Source of the DNA: Mycolicibacterium helvum | GTDB lineage: Bacteria; Actinomycetota; Actinomycetes; Mycobacteriales; Mycobacteriaceae | DNA length: 64,000 nucleotides | Assembly (NCBI RefSeq): GCF_010731895.1 | Contig: NZ_AP022596.1 | Location: 2,976,001-3,040,000, forward strand | Reading direction: 5' to 3' | Shown here: in pieces, positions 7,819-16,704 of the stretch | Layout: the number at the start of each line of letters is the position of its first letter | Numbering within the stretch: the stretch's first letter is position 1 | Made by a program: the position numbers and the translations under genes | The notes under the pieces: generated by a model | Databases searched by the model: none | What the model was told of the DNA's origin: nothing | What the model saw: the letters and a program-made list of their open reading frames with translations, nothing else

Positions 7819-9383
7819 GTCGCTGCGAGTATCTCGTCGTCGGCGGGGGAACGGCGGGATGCATTGTCGCCGGCCGTCTTTCGGAAGACCCCGATGTCCG
7901 GGTCACGCTCATCGAGCCGGGACCCTCCGACGTGAACGAACCACGCGCTCTGGACATTCGGCGGTGGCCCGAGATGGTGGAGAGCGAGTACGACCTCGAC
8001 TACCGCAGCATCGCGCAGCAGCGGGGCAACTCCAACATCCGTCAGGCGCGGATGCGCATCCTGGGTGGTTGTTCCACGGCCAACACGATGATCAGCTGGC
8101 GACCGTTGGCGGCCGATCTGCAGGAGTGGGCGGCACTCGGCGTCGAGGGCTGGGACCCAGAGACGGTCGACACGTGCTTCGACAGGCTGGCGACACCGAT
8201 CGTTCCGATACCTGCCGAGCATCAGAACCCCTACGTCGCCGACGTCGTTGCGTCGGCAATTCGGGCGCTCGGCCTGCCCGCGCGCTCGAACTGGAACAGC
8301 GATGCGGACTTCGCCCGTAGCGGCGTGGGAGCGGGCTTCTTCGAGATCGGTTACACGCCCGAGAGCCATCTGCGCTCGTCGACATCGGTGTACTACCTGC
8401 ACGACGTCATGGGCTCGCGGGACAACCTCACCGTCCGGCACGGGCTGCGGAGCGTGCGGATCCTGCTCGAGGACGGGGCCGCTGTCGGTGTGCTCGCTGT
8501 CGACGAGCACGGACTCGAGCACGAGATCCGCGCGTCCCGTGAAGTGATCGTGTGCTGTGGTGCCATCGACTCGCCGAAACTGTTGCAACTCTCCGGGATC
8601 GGACCACGGGCGGTCTTGTCGGCCGCTGGTGTGGATACTGTCGTGGACAGCCCCGGGGTCGGGGAGAACCTGATGGATCACGCCGAGGGCCTGATCGTCT
8701 GGGAGGCTCGTCGCGAGGTTCCCGACACGTGTGCCACCGGCTGGGACGCCGGCGCTGCGGTACGGCTGCGCACCGACGGTCCGGTGCGGCCCGACGTTCT
8801 CATGCACTTTCCGGTGGAGGCCGTCGCCGATCATGCGGTGGCCTACGGCGCCGAGCTCCCCGATCGGATTGTGGCGCTGGCGCCTAACGTCGCCAAACCG
8901 GCGAGCCGCGGCCGCGTGTGGATCACCACTGCGGATCCGGACGCGCCGCCCAGCATCGACTACGGGTATTTCACCGACGCCGGCGGCGTCGATGAGGCGA
9001 CGTTGATCGCCGGCATCCGGCTGGCTCGACGGATCGCCGCAACGGCACCGATGTCCGAGTGGATCGGCGACGAAGTGTTCCCCGGTGCGGATCTGACCAC
9101 CGACGACGAGCTGTCGCCCGCGCTGCGCGCAACCCACCAGACCGTTTACCACGTGTCCGGCACGTGCCGAATGGGTGCATCCGAAGACCCACTAGCGGTG
9201 TGTGATTCGCGGTTGCGGGTTCGTGGCGTTCGTGGGTTGAGGGTCGTCGACGCCTCGGTCCTTCCGACCATCCCCTCGGTCAATCCCGTCGGGACCATCA
9301 TGGCCATCGCCGAGCGTGCCAGCGACTTGATCACCGAGGACAATGTGGTGGCGGCCCCGCTAGGCGGCCATTCCTTGCGATGA
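7815..9383 (+). CDS. GMC-family FAD-dependent alcohol oxidoreductase
   Basis: A 522-residue glucose-methanol-choline oxidoreductase. It has the FAD-binding GGGTAG (residues 10-15), the GGCSTANTMISWRP signature, a second GMC signature around GAIDSPKLLQLSGIGP, and the catalytic His/Asn pair in YHVSGTCRMG and SVNPVGTI. Such enzymes oxidise alcohols to aldehydes. The GTG start overlaps the permease stop (GTGA). In context it probably oxidises a hydroxylated compound brought in by the NCS1 permease. It is choline-dehydrogenase-like, but no betaine genes are adjacent. Confidence 0.82.
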   Translation: MSRCEYLVVGGGTAGCIVAGRLSEDPDVRVTLIEPGPSDVNEPRALDIRRWPEMVESEYDLDYRSIAQQRGNSNIRQARMRILGGCSTANTMISWRPLAADLQEWAALGVEGWDPETVDTCFDRLATPIVPIPAEHQNPYVADVVASAIRALGLPARSNWNSDADFARSGVGAGFFEIGYTPESHLRSSTSVYYLHDVMGSRDNLTVRHGLRSVRILLEDGAAVGVLAVDEHGLEHEIRASREVIVCCGAIDSPKLLQLSGIGPRAVLSAAGVDTVVDSPGVGENLMDHAEGLIVWEARREVPDTCATGWDAGAAVRLRTDGPVRPDVLMHFPVEAVADHAVAYGAELPDRIVALAPNVAKPASRGRVWITTADPDAPPSIDYGYFTDAGGVDEATLIAGIRLARRIAATAPMSEWIGDEVFPGADLTTDDELSPALRATHQTVYHVSGTCRMGASEDPLAVCDSRLRVRGVRGLRVVDASVLPTIPSVNPVGTIMAIAERASDLITEDNVVAAPLGGHSLR

Positions 9384-9467
9384 TGCGCAGATTATTCGAC
9401 TGACCGGTGGAGTGTGCGAGCCTACCGTTACCCTTGGCGAAGACCTTGGGACGGGTAGGAGCATGCC

Positions 9468-10067
9468 GTGGCGCGAGCGCGCAACCAGGACGCGCGGCGC
9501 AGCCAGCTGGTGGCTGCGACGATCGAGGTCATCGCCGACCGTGGCCTGGGCGCCGTACGCGCCAAGGACATCGCCGCGGCCGCCGGGATATCTCCGCGGT
9601 TGGTGGCCTACTACTACCCGGAGATCGACGATCTCATCGACGAGGTCTACCGCAGCGCCGTCGATCGGTATTACTGGCAGCGGCTGGAGGCGATCAACAA
9701 GCTCGACAGCCCGGTTGACCGGCTCGTCAACCTGATCGAGTCAGGTCTACCCGCTGGCGAGAGCGACATGCTCAGCCGCGCGCTGTACGAGTTCTCCGTC
9801 AATGCCGGCCGTGAGCCCACCCATGGCACGTTGATGACGCTGCTATTCGAGCGCGAGGTGTCGCTGTACGCCGCTGTGCTCGAGGCCGGCCAGGCGTCGG
9901 GGGACTTCGCGCTCACCGAGTCCGTCCTCGATATCGCACAGAATTTCGTCGCGCTCGAGGATGCGTTCGGCATGTACCTCAACGGCGGCAACTCCTCATT
10001 GGACACCAGCGGTGCCGCGGCTTTGCTGCGCAGTTACGCGCGCTCGGTCACCGGCGCCGATATCTGA
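9468..10067 (+). CDS. TetR-family transcriptional regulator
   Basis: A 199-residue TetR protein. The N-terminal helix-turn-helix is around residues 30-52 (VRAKDIAAAAGISPRLVAYYY), followed by a helical ligand-binding domain. The GTG start at 9468 follows GGTAGGAG. It sits between the permease/GMC genes and the aminotransferase, 40 bases before a perfect 11-base-arm palindrome (10108-10135) that is its most likely operator. The ligand is unknown; an amine or aldehyde from this catabolic block is plausible. Confidence 0.85.
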   Translation: MARARNQDARRSQLVAATIEVIADRGLGAVRAKDIAAAAGISPRLVAYYYPEIDDLIDEVYRSAVDRYYWQRLEAINKLDSPVDRLVNLIESGLPAGESDMLSRALYEFSVNAGREPTHGTLMTLLFEREVSLYAAVLEAGQASGDFALTESVLDIAQNFVALEDAFGMYLNGGNSSLDTSGAAALLRSYARSVTGADI

Positions 10068-10107
10068 GAAATCCGCACCACCTCTTGACGCGCGACTCTT
10101 AGCGGAG

Positions 10108-10135
10108 CATTCTTTGCGGTATAGCGCAAAGAATG
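10108..10135. promoter_or_regulatory. 28-bp palindrome, candidate TetR operator
   Basis: CATTCTTTGCG (10108-10118) and CGCAAAGAATG (10125-10135) are perfect inverted arms around a 6-base spacer. It lies 80 bases upstream of the aminotransferase start and 40 bases after the tetR stop. The size and symmetry fit a TetR dimer site controlling the downstream gene. It could also fold as a hairpin in RNA, but it lacks a U-tract, and its AT-richer arms favour an operator. Confidence 0.6.
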
Positions 10136-10215
10136 TGAACGGCGCGACATAGCACCGTGGTTCGTCGCATGCGCCACTTCGACAGGCGAGACCAATGGAG
10201 AGGACGGCATCACCC

Positions 10216-11640
10216 ATGACCGAGACGATCGAAAGTCCCACATCATCGGCCCCGGCAACGGACTGGTCGATGGGCGACCTCGGGCGACTTGCCCAGCGGC
10301 ACCTCATCATGAGCTTCACCGCGGGTTCGGTCTACACCGAAGTGCCCCCGCCGGTGATGGTGCGCGGCGAGGGCAGTCGTCTTTGGGATACGGAGGGTCA
10401 CGAGTACATCGATGCGCTCGCCGGATTGTTCTGTGTCAACGTCGGATACAGCTTCGGCGCAGAGATCGGCGAGGCGGTACGGGATCAGATGGCCCAACTT
10501 CCGTACTACACCAACTGGGGTGCGGCGCATCCGCCGGCCGTGAAACTAGCTGCCAAGATCGCCGAATTGGCTCCGCGTGGACTGGACCGGGTGTATTTCA
10601 CCTCTGGCGGCGGCGAGTCCAACGAGGCTGCCGTCAAGCTCATCCGGCAGTACCACCAGGCCCGCGGCGAACACGCCCGGATCAAGTTCCTCTCGCGGCG
10701 CGCGGCCTACCATGGCACGTCGTATGCCGCCCTTTCATTGAACGGAATGACCAACCTGCGCAAGCAGTTTGAGCCACTGATGTATGGGTCGCGACATATC
10801 GCCAACAGTAAGCGTTACAAGCGTCCCGCCGGGGAGACCGAGCGGCAGTTCACCGAATTGCTGCTCAACGAGATCGAGACGCTGATCGCGCAGGAGGGGC
10901 CGGATACGGTGGCGGGGATTTTCCTCGAGCCGCTGCAGAACGCCGGTGGGTCGCTGGTGCCTCCAGCGGGCTATCACGAAGGCGTACGTGAGATCTGCGA
11001 CCGCTATGGCATCGTCCTGGTCGCCGATGAGGTGATCTGCGGATTCGGCCGGCTCGGCGAGTGGTTCGGATCCACCCGGTTCAACGTCCAGCCCGACATC
11101 ATCACTTTCGCCAAGGGTGTGTCGTCGGCGCACGTGCCGCTCGGCGGGATGATCACCAAGAGCGCGATCCTGGATGCGGTCAACAACGGACCCGACGGAA
11201 TGTACCTTCACGGCTTGACATTTGGTGGTCACCCAGTGGCGTGCGCCGCCGGCCTGGCGAATATCGAAGTAATGGAGCGCGAGGACGTTCTCGGTAACGT
11301 CAAGCGTAACGAAGCCTATTTCCGCGCCCAGTTGGACACACTGCTCAATGAGCGTCTGGTCGGCGATGTCCGTGGCGTCGGTTACCACTACTCACTGGAG
11401 TTGGTTACTGACAAGGAGCGGCGCACCTGGACGGCCGAGACGACGGCCAACGACTTCGTGTCCGGCATGTTGCAGCCAGCCCTCCTTGAGGCCGGGATCC
11501 TTTGCCGTGCGGCGGTGGATCATGAGGGCGCGCCGCTGATCCAGTTCTCGCCGCCGCTGGTGTTCGGTCGCGACGATATCGATGAACTCGTCGGACGGCT
11601 GCGGCGGCTCCTGGGTGAGCTGACCGCGCGCGTGCGGTAG
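10216..11640 (+). CDS. Class III PLP aminotransferase (omega-transaminase type)
   Basis: A 474-residue fold-type I class III transaminase. It contains the YFTSGGGESNEAAVKL motif, LVADEVICGFGRLG (PLP-contact Asp) and the Schiff-base lysine in ITFAKGVSSAHVPLGG (Lys300 from this start). The family moves amino groups from terminal amines such as putrescine, beta-alanine or 4-aminobutyrate to pyruvate or 2-oxoglutarate. With the APC permease and aldehyde dehydrogenase nearby, amine to aldehyde to acid is the expected route. ATG 10216 has AGAGGAC 10 bases upstream; ATG 10195 is an alternative. Confidence 0.83.
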   Translation: MTETIESPTSSAPATDWSMGDLGRLAQRHLIMSFTAGSVYTEVPPPVMVRGEGSRLWDTEGHEYIDALAGLFCVNVGYSFGAEIGEAVRDQMAQLPYYTNWGAAHPPAVKLAAKIAELAPRGLDRVYFTSGGGESNEAAVKLIRQYHQARGEHARIKFLSRRAAYHGTSYAALSLNGMTNLRKQFEPLMYGSRHIANSKRYKRPAGETERQFTELLLNEIETLIAQEGPDTVAGIFLEPLQNAGGSLVPPAGYHEGVREICDRYGIVLVADEVICGFGRLGEWFGSTRFNVQPDIITFAKGVSSAHVPLGGMITKSAILDAVNNGPDGMYLHGLTFGGHPVACAAGLANIEVMEREDVLGNVKRNEAYFRAQLDTLLNERLVGDVRGVGYHYSLELVTDKERRTWTAETTANDFVSGMLQPALLEAGILCRAAVDHEGAPLIQFSPPLVFGRDDIDELVGRLRRLLGELTARVR

Positions 11641-11654
11641 AGGTTCGGGTGACG

Positions 11655-11681
11655 GTGCCCGCAGTCACAGGCTGCGGGCAC
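11655..11681 (+). terminator. Stem-loop after the aminotransferase
   Basis: GTGCCCGCAG and CTGCGGGCAC form a perfect 10-bp GC-rich stem with a 7-base loop, 15 bases after the aminotransferase stop. No U-tract follows, which is common for mycobacterial terminators. It separates the aminotransferase from the permease, which would then need its own promoter in 11682-11833. Confidence 0.65.
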
Positions 11682-11833
11682 TTCGCCGACCCCGAAATAT
11701 GTTGTGCTGCATCGATTTATGCGATTATCTAGCCAGGAAAAGAGTGCTTTACACGTGGCTGCGCCGGCCTCAGTGTCATATCTCACAGCAGCGGTATCGC
11801 TCGCTGATGCGATCACAAGCAAAGGTGCGATAA

Positions 11834-13381
11834 ATGGCCTCAGACAAGCTATTCGAAGTATCGGCGGACCAGCAGACTGTCCTGGCCGCCAGCGAGACAA
11901 AGCATCTCCAGAAGTCGCTCGGCCGGCTGGACATCATTTTCCTCATCGTTGCGGCGGTGGTATCCATCGAAGTGCTGGGACAGGTTTCCAGCTTCGGCGG
12001 GCAGACCTTCACTTGGGCACTCGTGCTCGCCGTCTTCTTCTTGGTGCCCTATGGCCTGATCTTCGCCGAGATCGGAAGTACGTTCACCGACGAGGGTGGT
12101 GTGTACGTGTGGGTGCGGCGCGCCTTCGGCCGTCCGATGGCGGCCATTGCCGCGCTCTTGACGTGGGTGACACAGCCGGTGTGGGTGGGCGGCTCGTGCA
12201 CGTTCATCGCCGCCGAGGTATGGAGTCAGTACGTCCTGCCGTTCGAGCACGGGTCACTGACCGACTACTTGTTCAAGACGGTATTCATCTGGATGACGGT
12301 GTTGGCCGCGGTCATCAGCCTGCGTCACGGAAAATGGATCCCCAACCTCGGTGCAATCCTCAAGATCATCTTCCTGCTGAGCTTCGTCGTGACCGCCGGA
12401 ATCTACGCCGCCCGCAACGGTTTCGCCGGACTGACGACAAGTGACTTCTCGCCGACGCTGGCCGGCCTGCTAGGCGTGACACCGCTGCTGCTGTTTTCCT
12501 ATCTCGGCTTCGAGTCGGGAAACAGTGCTGCAGAAGAGATGAAGAAGCCGGCACGGGACGTGCCCGTCGCCATCGCGCGGTCCTCGGCGATCGCTGCGGC
12601 CGCATATCTGTTGCCGATCGCGGCGATCCTGCTCGTTGTGCCCGCCGACCAGATCACCGGGATCGGTGGTCTCATGGAAGCCGTTGCCACTGTCTACAGC
12701 GTCTACGGTTCGGCTGCTCCGGCCATGCTGACCGTGACGGGCATCGTGTTCGCCCTCGTGTTGATGACGCAGGGCTCCGCATGGATGATCATCAGTGACC
12801 GGATGCAGGCGATGGCTGCGGCCGACGGAGCCTTCTTCCGTGGGTTCTTCGGCCGATTCCATCCCAAGCTGGGCACGCCGATCCGCGTCAACCTGCTGTC
12901 GGGCGTCGTGGGGACGATCTTCATGCTGGCCGCCATGGCTGTCAGCGGATCGGCCGCAGCGGTATTCGGAGTTGTGCTCTCGATCTCGGTGTCGACGTTC
13001 CTGCTCAGCTACTTGATCACGATCCCGGCCGCGGTTCGGTTGCGCACGGCATTTCCCGATGTAGTTCGGCCCTTCAAGGTGCCGGTGTCCGACAGCGTGT
13101 TCCGTGCGTTGGGTGCACTGTGCTTCAGCTGGGTGGCATTGGGCAGTTGGGTAGCCGTCTTCCCCGGTACGCTCGATCGCCTCTTCGGCCTTGACTACGA
13201 CTTCCAGGAAACCTGGGGTGTGAGTGCGGGCGTCTTCGAACTGTTCACGCTCGGCACGCTCGCCGCCCTCACCGCCCTTGGACTGGTGGGTTATCTGGCA
13301 GCCAGACCGTTGCGAACCGAACGAGGAACCGGACAGCGAACGCCGGCAGCTGCCGTCGAGGGCGAACCTGCGTTGCCGTGA
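11834..13381 (+). CDS. APC-family amino acid/amine permease
   Basis: A 515-residue amino acid-polyamine-organocation transporter with about 12 membrane segments. It has a typical APC helix-1 region (LDIIFLIVAAVVSIEVLG), FAEIGSTFTDEGGVYVWVRRAFG, and the FSYLGFESGNSAAEEMKKPARDVP segment. It should import an amino acid or amine for the neighbouring aminotransferase and aldehyde dehydrogenase. AAAGGTG precedes ATG 11834. The 193-base gap upstream contains a terminator hairpin and an AT-richer promoter-like stretch with two ATGCGAT repeats (11719-11725, 11807-11813). Confidence 0.82.
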   Translation: MASDKLFEVSADQQTVLAASETKHLQKSLGRLDIIFLIVAAVVSIEVLGQVSSFGGQTFTWALVLAVFFLVPYGLIFAEIGSTFTDEGGVYVWVRRAFGRPMAAIAALLTWVTQPVWVGGSCTFIAAEVWSQYVLPFEHGSLTDYLFKTVFIWMTVLAAVISLRHGKWIPNLGAILKIIFLLSFVVTAGIYAARNGFAGLTTSDFSPTLAGLLGVTPLLLFSYLGFESGNSAAEEMKKPARDVPVAIARSSAIAAAAYLLPIAAILLVVPADQITGIGGLMEAVATVYSVYGSAAPAMLTVTGIVFALVLMTQGSAWMIISDRMQAMAAADGAFFRGFFGRFHPKLGTPIRVNLLSGVVGTIFMLAAMAVSGSAAAVFGVVLSISVSTFLLSYLITIPAAVRLRTAFPDVVRPFKVPVSDSVFRALGALCFSWVALGSWVAVFPGTLDRLFGLDYDFQETWGVSAGVFELFTLGTLAALTALGLVGYLAARPLRTERGTGQRTPAAAVEGEPALP

Positions 13382-13448
13382 CCGGGACCGGTTGCCGCAG
13401 TCGCGCGAGGGGCAGAAGTCCTCGCGTGGCTGCGCTTTGCGCCAGGCC

Positions 13449-14054
13449 TCACAGTTGGTCGTCGGGAATCCGGCTGATCAATCGGATCGCGAGGTGGACG
13501 CAGGGCCCGATGAAGACCGCGAACAGCACCGTTCCGATTCCCGCGACACCACCGAGCAGCCAGCCGGCGAGCAGCACAGTGCCCTCCACTGCGGCACGCG
13601 CCGCGCCGAGTGGCCAGCCCGCAGTTCTGGCGATGCCGGTCATGAGTCCGTCCCGCGGCCCTGGGCCCAGTCCAGTCGTGAGATAGACACCACTGCCGAG
13701 CGCGACGACCAGTATCCCGCCTATACACAGGGCAACCCGTTGGGGCAGCACGTCGACGTCGGGTAGCCAACGCAGGACCACGTCGAGAGCACTGCCAACC
13801 AGCACGACATTGGCCAGCGTGCCCAGACCGGGGCGCTGCCGCAACGGAATCCACAGCAGCAGTACGGCCGCGCCGATCAGGTTGGTCATCATGCCGATGG
13901 ATAGCCCGGCACGGGCCGCGGTGCCCTGCGCGAAGACCGTCCACGGTGAATTGCCCAGATGCGCCGCGACAAGCATCGCCTCGCCGGTGCCGAACAGCCA
14001 CTGCCCGCCGACGAGCCGCACCGCCTGGCCGGGGCGCGGCAGCCATCTGCTCAT
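13449..14054 (-). CDS. YczE/YitT-like membrane protein
   Basis: A ~201-residue protein with about five hydrophobic helices, resembling the YczE/YyaS/YitT family: LFGTGEAMLVAAHLGNSPWTVFAQG near the N-terminus and GSGVYLTTGLGPGPRDGLMTGIA mid-protein. The biochemical role of the family is undefined; a transport or membrane-accessory role is usual speculation. ATG 14054 is chosen, with GTG 14057 and TTG 14066 also in frame. It lies downstream of the aldehyde dehydrogenase on the same strand and converges with the APC permease. Confidence 0.65.
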   Translation of the reverse strand: MSRWLPRPGQAVRLVGGQWLFGTGEAMLVAAHLGNSPWTVFAQGTAARAGLSIGMMTNLIGAAVLLLWIPLRQRPGLGTLANVVLVGSALDVVLRWLPDVDVLPQRVALCIGGILVVALGSGVYLTTGLGPGPRDGLMTGIARTAGWPLGAARAAVEGTVLLAGWLLGGVAGIGTVLFAVFIGPCVHLAIRLISRIPDDQL

Positions 14055-14085
14055 CACCGCGGACAACGCACGGCGCTACCTCGCT

Positions 14086-15582
14086 CTAGAGTGCGATCCA
14101 CGTGGTCTTGAGTCCGGTGTACTTGTCTAGCGCATGCAAGGACAAGTCGCGGCCGAAGCCGGACTGTTTGAAGCCGCCGAACGGCGTCTGCGCGCTCAGG
14201 GCGTCGACGGTGTTGACGGACACGGTGCCGGCCCGCAGCGCGGCGGACACCGTGTGAGCGCGGCGCAGGTCGTTGGTCCACACCGACGCGGCCAAGCCGT
14301 ACACAGTGTCATTTGCCATCCGGATCGCCTCGTCCTGATCGTCGAACGTCTGGACCGCGAGAACCGGACCGAACACCTCCTCGGTGATCAGTTCGGCGGC
14401 CGGACCGAGTCCGGTCACAACGGTCGGTTCGATGAAGCAGCCGTCGCCGGCCCGCCTCCCGCCGACCAGCACATCGCCGTCGTTGCGCGAGCGGTCGACA
14501 AAGCCGAGCACGTGCTCGGTGTGGGCGACGTCGACGATGGCGCCCTGCGCTGCTGCCGGATCGAGGGGATTGCCCGGACGCAGCTGTCCGGCACGGACCA
14601 CCAGCTCGGCAACGAACTCGTCGGCGATCGACTTCTGCACCAGCAAACGGGAATTCGACGAGCACACCGCGCCCTGGTTGTAGAAGGCGCCGAACAGTGC
14701 CTTGTCGACGGCCTGCTCGAGATCGGCGTCCGCGAACACCAGATTAGGGCTCTTACCGCCGCATTCGAGCCAGACCTGCTTGAGGTTGGAATCGGCGGCG
14801 TACCGCAGGAACGCCTTCCCGGTGGCGGTCGAGCCGGTGAAGGCGAGGACGTCGACGTCTGGATGCAGGCCCAGAGCTGCACCCGCGGTCTGCCCCAGGC
14901 CGGGAACGACGTTGAGCACTCCGCTGGGCAGGCCGGCTTCGGTGGCCAATTCGGCCAGCCGCAGCGAAGACAGCGGTGCACGTTCGGAAGGCTTGAGCAC
15001 CACGGAGTTTCCGGCGGCCAGTGCCGGCGCCACCTTCCAGACGGCGAGGTCGAGCGGGAAATTCCACGGCGTCACGGCGCCCACCACACCAAGCGGTTCA
15101 CGGGTCACCAACGCGAGGTTTCCCGGCTCGGTCGGTGCGATCTCACCGTTGATCTTGTCGAGGGCCTCGCCGTAGTAGGCGACTAAGCCTGCAGCCGAAG
15201 GGACGTCGACGGTGTAGGCCTCGGTGACGAGCTTGCCCATATCCATGGAGTCCAGCAGGGCTAACTCGACGCTGTGCTCAACGATCAAGTCCGCTAGTCG
15301 CAACAGCACGCGCTTGCGCTCCCCGATCGAGGAACGCGACCAGTCGCCCGTGTCGAATGCCCGCCGAGCGGATCGCACGGCGAGATCGACATCGACGTCC
15401 TGTGCCGAGGCCACTGTCGCGATGACATCCCCGGTGGCCGGATTCACCGAATCGAAGGTCGCCCCGGATTGGGCGGGGCGGAAAGCGCCGTCCAGGAAAA
15501 TGCCGTCGCGGGGCTCGATGTCGGCGGCGTGGCGGGTCCAGTCGGCCAGAGTCGCGGGGCGGATATCTGCTGTCGTCGTCAC
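14086..15582 (-). CDS. NAD(P)-dependent aldehyde dehydrogenase (PuuC-like)
   Basis: A ~498-residue aldehyde dehydrogenase with the full core: VTPWNFPLDLAVWKVAPALA, the general-base Glu in WLECGGKSPNLV, the nucleophile Cys in NQGAVCSSNSR, and EEVFGPVLAV. It is most like gamma-glutamyl-gamma-aminobutyraldehyde and other omega-aminoaldehyde dehydrogenases, so it probably oxidises the aldehyde made by the aminotransferase. GTG 15582 gives the usual N-terminus and follows GGGTGGAG; ATG 15606 abuts a palindrome and is the alternative. It is divergent from the LysR gene. Confidence 0.82.
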   Translation of the reverse strand: MTTTADIRPATLADWTRHAADIEPRDGIFLDGAFRPAQSGATFDSVNPATGDVIATVASAQDVDVDLAVRSARRAFDTGDWSRSSIGERKRVLLRLADLIVEHSVELALLDSMDMGKLVTEAYTVDVPSAAGLVAYYGEALDKINGEIAPTEPGNLALVTREPLGVVGAVTPWNFPLDLAVWKVAPALAAGNSVVLKPSERAPLSSLRLAELATEAGLPSGVLNVVPGLGQTAGAALGLHPDVDVLAFTGSTATGKAFLRYAADSNLKQVWLECGGKSPNLVFADADLEQAVDKALFGAFYNQGAVCSSNSRLLVQKSIADEFVAELVVRAGQLRPGNPLDPAAAQGAIVDVAHTEHVLGFVDRSRNDGDVLVGGRRAGDGCFIEPTVVTGLGPAAELITEEVFGPVLAVQTFDDQDEAIRMANDTVYGLAASVWTNDLRRAHTVSAALRAGTVSVNTVDALSAQTPFGGFKQSGFGRDLSLHALDKYTGLKTTWIAL

Positions 15583-15607
15583 GGCTCCACCCTGCACCGA
15601 CGACATG

Positions 15608-15624
15608 CACCTGTACAGCAGGTG
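15608..15624. promoter_or_regulatory. Palindrome between aldehyde dehydrogenase and LysR genes
   Basis: CACCTG-TACAG-CAGGTG is a perfect 6-base-arm inverted repeat with a 5-base spacer in the short divergent promoter. The position is right for a LysR-type activator site controlling the aldehyde dehydrogenase and itself. If it is, translation of the dehydrogenase must begin at 15606 or lower, consistent with GTG 15582. Confidence 0.45.
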
Positions 15625-15670
15625 TTTCCGAACCCTAGGATCGATTTTCCTGATGCGAGAGGTTCTCGAT

Positions 15671-16582
15671 ATGTCCGACTACACACTGCGGCAACTCGAG
15701 TACTTCGTCGCGGTCGCCGAGGCGGGCAGCGTGACGCGAGCGGCGGCACAGGTTCACCTGTCGCAGTCGGCTATGTCGGCCGCGTTGGCCGACCTGGAGA
15801 ACGCGTTGTCGGTGCAGCTGCTGGTGCGTCATCACGCCCGAGGAATCAGCCTGACTCCCGCGGGCAAGGAACTGCTTGTCGCCAGCCGCCAACTGCTGGC
15901 GTCCGCGGCCGACCTGCGCGCCGTCGCGCAGGGATTGGGCACCTCCCTCAGTGGCACACTCTCGATCGGCTGCTTCCAGGTCGTAGCGCCCTACCTGCTG
16001 CCGGAGCTGCTGGCCACCGCCGCCGAGAAACTGCCCAAACTCGACTTGCTCACGACCGAAGTCGATCTCGCAGATCTGGCGGAAGGGGTGGCCAACGGGA
16101 CGTTCGAACTAGGCATCGGATACGACCTCGTCGACGACCCGCGGCTGAAGCGCTGGCCGTTGTACACGCTGCCGCCCTATGTCCTGGTCTCGGGACAGCA
16201 TCGCTTCGCGACCCGGGACAGCGTCGATCTTGCCGAACTCGCCGACGAACCGATGGTCCTGCTGGATCTGCCGCACAGCCGCGACTACTTCCAGAGCGTC
16301 TTCAGTGCGGCCGGTGTCACACCGAACATTCGCTACCGCTCGACGACAGTCGAAACGTGTCGCGCACTGGTCGGGCGTGGCCTGGCCTACTGCGTGCTGA
16401 ACCTGCGGGCTGCGGTGCCGACCGCACTCGACGGCCACGCGGTCGCCGCCGTTCCGATCAGCGGTGACCCGCCCAGCCTCACCGTGGTCCTGCTCGACGC
16501 CATCGCGGCCCGTCCTACCCGGCGAGCCAGCGTCGTTGCCGACCTGTGTCGCAACCTGTTTGCGAGTCCACCCAAAATCTGA
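15671..16582 (+). CDS. LysR-family transcriptional regulator
   Basis: A 303-residue LysR protein. The N-terminal winged HTH (GSVTRAAAQVHLSQSAMSAALADLE, roughly residues 16-40) is followed by a LysR_substrate periplasmic-binding-like effector domain. The open frame begins much earlier, but ATG 15671 follows GAGAGG at 9 bases and gives the canonical N-terminus MSDYTLRQLEYFVAVAEAGS. ATG 15653 is a weaker option. It is divergent from the aldehyde dehydrogenase and lies 122 bases before the six-gene operon, so it may regulate both. Confidence 0.87.
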   Translation: MSDYTLRQLEYFVAVAEAGSVTRAAAQVHLSQSAMSAALADLENALSVQLLVRHHARGISLTPAGKELLVASRQLLASAADLRAVAQGLGTSLSGTLSIGCFQVVAPYLLPELLATAAEKLPKLDLLTTEVDLADLAEGVANGTFELGIGYDLVDDPRLKRWPLYTLPPYVLVSGQHRFATRDSVDLAELADEPMVLLDLPHSRDYFQSVFSAAGVTPNIRYRSTTVETCRALVGRGLAYCVLNLRAAVPTALDGHAVAAVPISGDPPSLTVVLLDAIAARPTRRASVVADLCRNLFASPPKI

Positions 16583-16704
16583 CCTCCGACGTGCGTGGAT
16601 CGTTTTCCCCGATGCCATACATCGGATCTACGCGCTGTACAGATGCAGGCTGGGCTTGAACCATGGAAGGCGCGAGCAGATGTGCCGAATCCGTGGAGGT
16701 CAAG

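Noticed and set aside
7752-9152. 466-residue minus-strand open frame opposite the GMC oxidoreductase
   Set aside because: No recognisable domain; it mirrors the GMC coding frame, whose FAD and catalytic motifs are intact.
9421-9459. Hairpin CCTACC...GGTAGG before tetR
   Set aside because: Short arms with a long loop; part of it is the ribosome-binding site GGTAGGAG, so chance pairing is likely.
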